NCBI RefSeq assembly: GCF_000023285.1
Contig: NC_013162.1
Location: forward strand, 1,950,501-2,014,500
Source of the DNA: Capnocytophaga ochracea DSM 7271
GTDB lineage: Bacteria; Bacteroidota; Bacteroidia; Flavobacteriales; Flavobacteriaceae
Direction: 5' to 3'
Length of the DNA: 64,000 nt
How positions within the stretch are numbered: position 1 is the first letter of the stretch; each line of letters starts with the position of its first letter. The translations under genes were made by a program, and so were the position numbers. Of this stretch, positions 9,355 through 17,900 are shown one piece after another. The notes under the pieces are model-generated. The model was not told the origin of the DNA, made no database searches, and saw only the letters and a program-made list of their open reading frames with translations.

Positions 9355-9781
9355 TGTGTAACATTTTAGAGGCTATAAGTTTAAAATCGTTCTCGGATAT
9401 TTCCAAAATACCAAAGCGAAAAGGATATCCCCACGCTTTTTTGTTAGGGATAAAGTCCAATAGCTCGATAAGGTCGGCTATGGGCGTTTCTTCGCAGTCT
9501 ACAAAAGTAATATTTCTCCTAAATGGACAGAAATTTTCACTCATCTGAAAGGCATAGACTTCCTCGTCTTTCACTCTGCCAATAGCCGTGAAGGCTTGGC
9601 ATTTGTCTTCCTTTCCAAAATAGCGTTTGGAAGAGTAATAGAGAATACCGTCTCCCTCCTGCATACGTTTCAAAGGCTGTGCCTTTCCGTGGCAGGCTTG
9701 GGCAAATCCTCCCGCAACGCCCATTTGTACGTGGTCTCTGCTCGCCACGATAATCCAATATTTGATAGGTCTGTTTTTCAT
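9329..9781 (-). CDS. EVE domain-containing protein
   Basis: Encodes 150 residues forming a single EVE domain (PUA-like fold). The family signatures are KYWIIVASRDHVQMGVAGGF at the start, the central GDGILYYSSKRYFG, and AFTAIGRVKDEEVY. EVE proteins are related to YTH domains and are thought to bind modified bases in DNA or RNA; the closest subfamily was formerly called UPF0310. Residues 1-150 cover the whole domain, so it is complete. It overlaps the downstream MarR gene by 26 bp and is separated from the oxidoreductase gene upstream by a bidirectional terminator. The ligand is not inferable from sequence. Confidence 0.88.
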   Translation of the reverse strand: MKNRPIKYWIIVASRDHVQMGVAGGFAQACHGKAQPLKRMQEGDGILYYSSKRYFGKEDKCQAFTAIGRVKDEEVYAFQMSENFCPFRRNITFVDCEETPIADLIELLDFIPNKKAWGYPFRFGILEISENDFKLIASKMLHNDLSVLNF

Positions 9782-9792
9782 TTATAAATGGA

Positions 9793-9830
9793 ATAAAAAC
9801 CGTGTGACACACTGCCACACGGCGATTTTT
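9793..9830. terminator. Bidirectional terminator between oxidoreductase and EVE genes
   Basis: Stem CCGTGTG (9800-9806) / CACACGG (9816-9822) with flanking A-run on the left and T-run on the right. It lies 14 bp beyond the stop of the minus-strand oxidoreductase gene. Confidence 0.65.
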
Positions 9831-9843
9831 ATCAATTGCAAAA

Positions 9844-10398
9844 TTAGTTTAATTCTTTGATTTGTGCAACCAATCGAGCGGCGTGATCTTTGGCTCTTTG
9901 TTGTAAGGTTGTAAGTGCTTCTTTGGGCATTACCTCTGGAATGTACTTCATTCCATAAGAGATTACAGGCTCTTGGAATAGCAGTTTGCAGTGATTGGCA
10001 GTTTGGCGGTGAATGTTGAGAAAATCGGTAAACGGATAGTTCTGTGCGCCACCGTGTTGGTAAGCCTCTTCAGGCGCTCCGGTAGTGAAAGAAAGGATGA
10101 GTTTCTTACCCATCAGCTTGTTGTCGCCATAAGCAAAGCCGTGTGAAAATACGTTGTCTAACCATTTTTTCAACAAGGCAGGAAGCGAATACCAATTCAC
10201 GGGGAATTGCCATACAATTACATCTGCTTTTACAAGTTTAGCTTGTTCGGCAGTTACATCAATTTGATAGTTAGGATAAAGGGCTTGCAAGTTACTTACT
10301 TCAGCGTCAGGGAGCAAGCGTTTTACTTCTTCTAAAATAGCCTTATTGGCGTTGGACGTCTCCATAGTAGGATGCCCGTTGATAATTAAAACTTTCAT
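9844..10398 (-). CDS. NAD(P)H-dependent flavodoxin-fold oxidoreductase (quinone reductase / MdaB-like)
   Basis: Encodes 184 residues of the Flavodoxin_2 (PF02525) family: FMN- or FAD-dependent NAD(P)H:quinone reductases and related reductases of the cytoplasm. Visible motifs are the N-terminal LIINGHPT phosphate-binding start, VIVWQFPVNWYSLPALLKKW (the dimer/flavin motif) and LSFTTGAPEEAY. Length matches the family. It is transcribed toward a terminator 14 bp past the stop. A TACCTTTG -7 box (minus strand, 10431-10438) lies about 33 bp upstream of the start. The MarR regulator two genes downstream could control it, as in many quinone-responsive loci. The exact substrate cannot be assigned. 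Confidence 0.88.
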   Translation of the reverse strand: MKVLIINGHPTMETSNANKAILEEVKRLLPDAEVSNLQALYPNYQIDVTAEQAKLVKADVIVWQFPVNWYSLPALLKKWLDNVFSHGFAYGDNKLMGKKLILSFTTGAPEEAYQHGGAQNYPFTDFLNIHRQTANHCKLLFQEPVISYGMKYIPEVMPKEALTTLQQRAKDHAARLVAQIKELN

Positions 10399-10533
10399 AT
10401 ATAATTTAAATTTACTTCTTTATTCGGGCGCAAAGGTAATATGTTTTTATATAATAAAAAAACTTACTATATGTTATTTTATAAATATTTTTTTAAGGTG
10501 TAGGTATTACTATGAGTTAGGGATATAAAAAAT

Positions 10534-10568
10534 CCCCACCGGTAGATTTCTCTATAAGCGGGGAGGGG
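10534..10568 (-). terminator. Terminator after VOC gene
   Basis: CCCCACC (10534-10540) pairs with GGAGGGG (10562-10568) with one A-A mismatch, and a T-rich run follows on the minus strand. It is 24 bp beyond the VOC stop. Confidence 0.5.
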
Positions 10569-10591
10569 CTTTGTATTTTATTTTCAATATC

Positions 10592-10969
10592 TTACTCAGG
10601 TGCGCAATAGGTTACGATATCAATACCGATGCCGTTGGGGTCTATAATGGCAAAATGGCGGTCACCCCAAGGCTCTTCGCGAAGCGCTATGGCGATGGGC
10701 ACACCCTGCTCTTTTAGTTTGTGGTAATAGTCGTCTACGTTCTCTACTTCAATGGTGAGGTATACACCCTGTTGGGTAAAAGGTTTTTGGAAGAGAGGCT
10801 GTTGCGAAGGGTGGTTAGGCAACAAAAAACTGATTTCTGCCTCGTGATTGGGGGTGTGCAACAGCAAATAAAAGTCGTTTTCAAAAGTAACGCCAAATTG
10901 CAATACTTGGGTGTAGAAAGCCTTGCTCTCGGCTAATTTCTCGGTGATAATACCTGCGTTTAATTTCAT
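10592..10969 (-). CDS. VOC family (glyoxalase / bleomycin-resistance fold) protein
   Basis: Encodes 125 residues with two beta-alpha-beta-beta-beta modules typical of the vicinal oxygen chelate fold: KLNAGIITEKLAESKAFYTQVL with FGV at the N-terminus, and YLTIEVENVDDYYHKLKEQGV...PWGDRHFAIIDPNGIGIDIV at the C-terminus. The DPNG turn is a hallmark of this superfamily, whose members include glyoxalase I, ring-cleaving dioxygenases and bleomycin-binding proteins. The substrate is not inferable. An upstream in-frame ATG at 10999 lies inside the -7 box of the promoter (10997-11025), so the ATG at 10969 is preferred. The gene stands alone between a terminator and the AraC gene. Confidence 0.85.
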   Translation of the reverse strand: MKLNAGIITEKLAESKAFYTQVLQFGVTFENDFYLLLHTPNHEAEISFLLPNHPSQQPLFQKPFTQQGVYLTIEVENVDDYYHKLKEQGVPIAIALREEPWGDRHFAIIDPNGIGIDIVTYCAPE

Positions 10970-10996
10970 TCTGATAATGTATTTGTTATTCGGGGG

Positions 10997-11025
10997 CAAA
11001 AGTACCGCAAGCGCAGGGAATACAA
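10997..11025 (-). promoter_or_regulatory. Promoter of the VOC gene
   Basis: On the minus strand TTG (11023-11025), 18 bp, then TACTTTTG (10997-11004). Fits the Bacteroidetes sigma-A consensus and decides the VOC start. Confidence 0.55.
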
Positions 11026-11045
11026 TTGTAAAAAACGGACATTCT

Positions 11046-11825
11046 TCAGCCTAACACCTTGCTTGGGGTATCGCCATAGAATGTTTTAAACGATTTGATA
11101 AAGTGGGCTTGGTCGTAATAAGTGTCTAAAAAAGAATGGTTGTGATAGGCTTTTGCACTTAATATATGTTGGAAGCGCACAATATTGCTAAAAGTCTTAG
11201 GACTATCGCCTATGTAGTAGTCGAAAAGGCGGCGCAACTGTCGGGTGCTGATGCCGGTATCCAACTCACTGATGTGTATGCTACCTTTGCTTTGCAATAT
11301 CTGCAAAAGTGCCGAGAAAAAGCGCTTATCCATCTGCAAAGGGCGTTGTGATAGGTGACGGAGAAAATAGTTATCCAAACGTTGTGCAATGGTAGCTAAC
11401 GAAAAGGGAGTTTCCAACTGCTCGGCTATAAAAGTAGCCAACGCAGGTACTACCTCACGCAAAGGGATTTCTTGTGCGCTGATTTCAAAAGCATCTTGAC
11501 CAAAAAGTAGCGGAAAGACACTAGGCAGAAAGCGCACTCCGACATAGTGAAAGGCACCCGTTATGGGAAACTCTACGTATGTATTGCAATAGCCCATAAG
11601 GGAACTCATCTGCGGGGTGTTGCAGTCAAAAAATAGATCTATACAACCGTCGGCAACTACTCGGTAGCAAAAAGGTGTGTTACGCGGAGGAGATTTCAGT
11701 TCCCAATAGCAATAGATAAACGAACGCAAAGCCTCACACGGAAGAAACTCAGTATAAGTAACCTCTTTTTCTTCCGCAGGAATAACCGATTGTATAGGGT
11801 GATAATAGGGACGAAGTGATAACAC
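11046..11825 (-). CDS. AraC family transcriptional regulator
   Basis: Encodes 259 residues. The N-terminal 140 form a small ligand-sensing domain of the kind fused to AraC regulators in Bacteroidetes, with FIYCYWELKS, a PFCYRVVADGCIDLFFD segment and a FHYVGVRFLP segment. The C-terminal part carries the paired HTH of AraC/XylS proteins: ISELDTGISTRQLRRLF as the first helix-turn-helix and the stretch DTYYDQAHFIKSFKTFYGDTPSKV as the second, including the canonical H/F-I-x-F-K-x-x-x-G-x-T-P. It stands alone with its own promoter. No target is evident, although the VOC gene is the immediate downstream neighbour. Confidence 0.88.
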   Translation of the reverse strand: MLSLRPYYHPIQSVIPAEEKEVTYTEFLPCEALRSFIYCYWELKSPPRNTPFCYRVVADGCIDLFFDCNTPQMSSLMGYCNTYVEFPITGAFHYVGVRFLPSVFPLLFGQDAFEISAQEIPLREVVPALATFIAEQLETPFSLATIAQRLDNYFLRHLSQRPLQMDKRFFSALLQILQSKGSIHISELDTGISTRQLRRLFDYYIGDSPKTFSNIVRFQHILSAKAYHNHSFLDTYYDQAHFIKSFKTFYGDTPSKVLG

Positions 11826-11847
11826 GTTGTTTGCTATTGATGAAGTG

Positions 11848-11878
11848 CAAAGATAAAAATAATTTGCAAATTAGCAAA
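11848..11878 (-). promoter_or_regulatory. Promoter of the AraC regulator
   Basis: On the minus strand TTTG (11875-11878), 19 bp, then TATCTTTG (11848-11855), 23 bp before the start codon. The -33 lies in a short TTAGCAAA-type direct repeat (about 11862-11885). Confidence 0.6.
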
Positions 11879-11898
11879 TTAGCAAATGTGTTAATTAT

Positions 11899-11939
11899 AA
11901 CAAATCCCCGCGCATATCATCTATGTGCGGGGATTTGTT
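11899..11939 (-). terminator. Strong terminator after the giant repeat protein gene
   Basis: An 18-bp stem (AACAAATCCCCGCGCATA, 11899-11916, with 11922-11939; one G-U pair) and a 5-nt loop, about 43 bp past the stop at 11982. A weaker ACGCTT/AAGCGT hairpin lies between, at about 11944-11966. Confidence 0.8.
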
Positions 11940-11981
11940 ATTTTACGCTTTTAATCTTTTTAAGCGTGAATACCGTGGAGC

Positions 11982-14900
11982 TTATTTCTTGATATACAAC
12001 CAACCTACTTTGCTTTGTTGTTGGTTATGCTCATCGGTGTATTCAATTACATAATAGTAAGTACCTTGTGGAAGTTTGTTAGGAGCTTCTACGGTTACAC
12101 GTCCGTTAGAAATACCTTTAAATACATTTCGAATGTTGTCGTAATGTTCAGCTTCCCATACTTTCACACCCCAACGGTTGTAAATACGTACCACATTGTT
12201 AGGGTAACTTTCAATACCTGCTATGTGGAAGTGGTCGTTCTTGTCACTACTTAACGATATAGCGTTGTAGACAACAATACTTTTTATTACTTCCACGGTT
12301 ACAGTTGCAGTTGCACAACCACTAGCATTGCAAAGCTCGTATACAAAGGTATCAGTGCCTGCAAAGTCGGTGTGAGGACGGTATTCAATAGATCCATCAC
12401 TATTTACCGAAACTGAACCATTCGCAGGGTTTGTGGTAACATTAGGTGTAGCACCTTCAGGGGTATCATTGCCTAATACATTGATAGTTACTGGCGTGTT
12501 GAGTGGTGTAGTTGTTCTGTCATCAACCGCTACAGGAACTGGAGCTGTAGGTGTAGTTGTCCCCACTACAACAGTAGCTGTGGTGGTAGCACAATTTCCG
12601 CTGTTTAGCTTATCACATATTTGATAAACAATAGTGTAAGTACCTGCTGGTGTATTGTTAGGAACAGTTACTTTACCGTCACTATCCAAAGTAGGTGTGT
12701 TAGTACCTGGTTGTTTAGGAGTAGCGCCCGTAACTACTGAAATACTTACAGTATTGGTAGTCGCTGTTGCCGTACCAATCTTATCGTTATCAAGTACTGA
12801 TTTGGTGCTAGTACCAGTAGTGATAGTAAAGGTATCAGGATCAGCGGTGATAGAAGGTGTGCCTACTACAACAGTAGCTGTAGTGGTAGCACAATTTCCG
12901 CTGTTTAGCTTATCGCATATTTGATAAATAATAGTGTAAGTACCAGCTGGGGTGTTGTTAGGAACAGTTACTTTACCATCGCTATCCAAAGTAGGTGTGT
13001 TAGTACCTGGTTGTTTAGGAGTAGCCCCCGTAACTACTGAAATACTTACGGTATTGGTAGTAGCTGTTGCAGTACCTATCTTATCATTATCGAGTACTGA
13101 CTTGGTACTAGTACCACTATTGAGAGTAAAGTCATCAGGATCAGCGGTGATAGAAGGTGTGCCTACTACAACAGTAGCTGTAGTGGTAGCACAATTTCCG
13201 CTGTTTAGCTTATCACAGATTTGATAAACAATAGTGTAAGTACCAGCTGGGGTGTTGTTAGGAACAGTTACTTTACCATCGCTATCCAAAGTAGGTGTGT
13301 TAGTACCTGGTTGTTTAGGAGTAGCGCCCGTAACTACTGAAATACTTACAGTATTGGTAGTCGCTGTTGCCGTACCAATCTTATCGTTATCAAGTACTGA
13401 TTTGGTGCTAGTACCAGTAGTGATAGTAAAGGTATCAGGATCAGCGGTGATAGAAGGTGTGCCTACTACAACAGTAGCTGTAGTGGTAGCACAATTTCCG
13501 CTGTTTAGCTTATCGCATATTTGATAAATAATAGTGTAAGTACCAGCTGGGGTGTTGTTAGGAACAGTTACTTTACCATCGCTATCCAAAGTAGGTGTGT
13601 TAGTACCTGGTTGTTTAGGAGTAGCCCCCGTAACTACTGAAATACTTACGGTATTGGTAGTAGCTGTTGCAGTACCTATCTTATCATTATCGAGTACTGA
13701 CTTGGTACTAGTACCACTATTGAGAGTAAAGTCATCAGGATCAGCGGTGATAGAAGGTGTGCCTACTACAACAGTAGCTGTAGTGGTAGCACAATTTCCG
13801 CTGTTTAGCTTGTCGCATATTTGATAAATAATAGTATAAGTACCAGCTGGGGTGTTGTTAGGAACAGTTACTTTACCATCGCTATCCAAAGTAGGTGTGT
13901 TAGTACCTGGTTGTTTAGGAGTAGCCCCCGTAACTACTGAAATACTTACGGTATTGGTAGTAGCTGTTGCAGTACCTATCTTATCATTATCGAGTACTGA
14001 CTTGGTACTAGTACCACTATTGAGAGTAAAGTCATCAGGATCAGCAGTGATTGTAGGGTTACCTACTACAACAGTAGCTGTTGCTGTATCGCAAACTGAT
14101 ATATTTACAACAGTGCTACAAATTCTATATCCAATATGGTAAGTACCCGATTTAGTTCCTGCTGGAACAGTAACAGTACCATTTGCATTAAGTGTAGGCG
14201 TTGCAGAACCTGCTACTCCTACTGCTGGGGTAGTTACAGTTAAACTTACAGTACCTATGGTAGCTGTGCGAGTACCTACTTTATCGTTTACTAATACTGT
14301 TTGAGTTGAGGTAGTAGTAACTGAACCATCAGTAAAAGTAAAGGAATCATCTTCTGTTTTTATATTTAGCAAAGTGATAGTGCGAGTTTGGGTAGCAGTC
14401 TTGCCTAAAGCATCTTTTCCTACAAAGGTTACAGTTACAATACCACTGTTATTGCAAAGGTCGGTAGGTTTTACAGTGTCGTAATTATGAGTAACACTTG
14501 CTGCGTTTCCACAGGTATCGGCAGCAGAAGCAGAGTTGAGCCACTGAGTGATACTTGCAGTAGCATTTTGGCAATTTACCACTAAAGGAGCTGGTGTTGT
14601 TAAGTTTATTTCTTGAGGGTTAACTTGTACTGTTACTGTTTGAACAGCTTCACAACCGTTATAACGTTTCAACGTAAGTTTATAAGTAACTACAAGAGGA
14701 GAGGTGATGTTAGCCCCATTGTATAAGAAAGTAGGAGTTGCTAAATTATTTGCTGATAAATATCCTAAGGCATCAACTGGACTTACAGCACTCCAAGTAT
14801 AACCGGTGTAGGTAGCAGCTGCTACTGGATAAGCAAGTGTTATACTGCTAGTTGCACAAGTAGTAAATGATTGAGTAAGTCCTTCGATAGTAGTAGGAGC

Positions 14901-17900
14901 AGGTAAAGCACTCACTACATCCCCACAAAGACATACATTATCTTCATTTTTAAGCACTAAAAGCAATCTACATACTTTATCAGCATCTACTAAGTGGCTG
15001 AAACTTCTTTCGGCTGAAGTAGCACCGTTGGCTAAAGTTTCTGTACTAGTGTAAGTAGTGAGCTTAGTATCACTAGCGTCTACTTCTTCATTGTTGTTAG
15101 CATCATAGTACAAGCTCGTTACTACAGGGCGTGCAGTAAGGGTAGCTGATGTTGTAGCTCCATTAGTAAGTTTGTATTTTACAGTAATTTTCTCTTTGTT
15201 GTTTTCAGCCTTAGAGCTTACAGTCACATTGCTAAATGACAACGATGGACGATCATTTTTTATCACCACAATACGACGAAGTGAAGAGTTCACAGTAAAA
15301 GCATTACATTTTCCTCCTTGTGCTGTTGAACAAGTAACCCCTGTAACCGTATCTGTAGTAAAGGCAGTAAGTTCTTTAGGGGTAGCACAATCTACAGTTT
15401 CATTAGCTTTTTGTCTAATAGTAACATCATATTCAAAAGAATGAGCGTTTTTCATTCCTTTAGGAACAGTTACTACTATTTCTTCTTCATTACCCACATT
15501 CTTGTCTTCTCCCGTTTTGCGAGTAGGGTCAGCCCAAGAAGTTCCAGGAGTACGTGACTTCATTGCCCCTGAAACAAACTCATACCCCTGAGGTATACGG
15601 AAACGCAAGCGGGCATTGTTGCCAATTTCAAAAGTAGGACTACCAGCGTTTATAGTTACGCGTGTGCGGTAGGTAACCCCTGTGTCGCAGGCAGAACCAT
15701 TGCCACTCACATAAGTTGGGTTGTCAAGGGTTATGCTGTAATCACTGATGTTTACTCCATTAATACCCGCTATAATAGCGCGTGTTTTATCGCCTGTCGC
15801 AGGTTTACCGCAGAGATTATTACCTTCAATATCTATATCGAATGAAGAACCTGCAGTAAAATCACAATCAGGAGTTACTTTAAAAGTAAGTTTGAATTTA
15901 CGATTTTCAGCGTTTGTAGGTTCTGATATTGAACCAGGGAGGCTACCTCCTGGTAAGATAGTACTGATATCAAAAGTGTGCTTGAAACCAGTAGTGGTAT
16001 GCTCAATACGTTTTGTTCCGCTATTTACATAGTATTTTCTACCACTATTGAGAGGGTATTCCACCTCTATATCACTGAAAGTAATACCCGAACCTTGAGT
16101 AACTACCAACTTTGCGTCGTAAATATCTCCCTCATCAGCACTGTTGATAATATAACTGTAAGGGGTAGCTGTACACATTGCAATAGATCCCACTTTATCA
16201 GGATTGTTTTGACCAGGGTTATTGGCATCGGGAGCTATTTCTTTTTTACTTTTAGCTACTGTAATGTTGTAGGTAAGGCTCTTGTCGCTACAAGTGCTTT
16301 GGTAACCTGCTGTAGGGTTGCTGTTACAGTTCCAACCTGCATACACTTTTAGTAGGTGTAAAGGAGCGTCACAATTAGTAATTTTATAAGTTACACGGAA
16401 ATAACGATTTTCATTCTTTACAATCGTACCATTATTTCCTTTATCACTTAAAAAGAACATTTGTTCACCCGAAATGCTACTTTGGGCTGTATAGGTATAT
16501 ACGTGTGCCTTAACACTATTAATCTCAGTCAGCGAAAGCACCTCTAACCCTGATACATTCGGAATAGACACCCAAGAATAAGGTGCATCTGAAAACGAAT
16601 TGTTAGATAACTTAAATTCTAATGTTTGCTCTCTTTTGTTAGCTTTTACAGATAGAGCTGTTTGTGCAGTAATATCTATACTTGGCACATCTCTAAATAA
16701 CAAAGGTGTTTGGTGTTCTGGAATCTCTCCTGTGGTAATTTTTTTACCTCCTTGCGCTGCATAATGGTAATAGAAATCTTCATATTCTAATTTTGATTTT
16801 ACTAACATATTTGCAGCCTTAGCACTTGCTAAGTCGTTTACAACTTTGGTTTTACAAGTAGCCTGCATAAATAATTTAAAATGGCTATCATACAAGTTGT
16901 CTACCGAAATTTCACCTGGAGGCAAGTGTCCTGTTTGTCCTTTTGGTGGATTGGTATAACTATACACTTTGTAAGTGCCATTATCGCTCTCTAATACAAG
17001 TTTAGAAATAGGTATTTCTATTCTTACTTCATTAGGATACTTAGATCTATACATATAGACAATCTTATCTACATAATTTACAGAACTAGGTATAGTGAAA
17101 GTTGCTTTCTTCACAAGGCGAGCAGGACGAAACTCATCGGTAAAGTAAGTACCTGATGAATTGAACCTACGCGCTGAGTGTACTTGCCAACTACCTATGT
17201 CTACAATAGTACAACCAGATAACTTATAATCATTAGTAGCAACAGCTTCATATAATTCTGAGAAATAGAAGGTAGCATATAAATTAGCTCCACAGTGTAA
17301 CTGTTTAGTATGATAACCTTGTGCATTGATAGCTGTATCGGTAGCTGGATTTTCTAAACGATAGAAAAAGCTCTCTCCTCCTGATTCAACATCTTTAGAA
17401 CCAGAATAGCTATCAGTTGCATTAGTAAGCTGATAAGTAGCTATAGCAGTAAAGGTGCCTTCGGCAGGGATACCCCCTGAAGGCAAGGCAGTAGTAAGAT
17501 TCCAACGGAAATAGTCTCTATTACCTACAGTAGTTTTAGCAACTACAGAAGCACTTGCTTGTAAAGTAACTGAATGTGTACCTGTGTTGAAAATAATGAA
17601 TTTAGGTGTTACTCCTGCTTTTTTAGCAAACGAAGCATAGTAATACAAGTTAGTTGTAGTAACATTTAGCTGTTTACCAGTAGAAGTTACCTCAATATCA
17701 TCTAAGTACAAAGCGCGTTGGCGTTGCAATTCCGATACTTGAGAACGTTGTGCACGAGTAGTCATAGTGTGATCAGTCCACCCATAAGAGTTGTCGGCAC
17801 GTTCTACTTTAGTGCTTAACATTTGAGGACCATTCACACCACAAGGTGATGGACAAACTGTAATAATCGACTTATTTGTTATACAAACAAGAGGAATTTC

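Noticed and set aside
12559-14058. 300-bp regular repeats as a possible array of small genes on the plus strand
   Set aside because: The open frames on the plus strand are shadows of the coding repeats of the minus-strand giant protein; they have no starts or signals and repeat with it.
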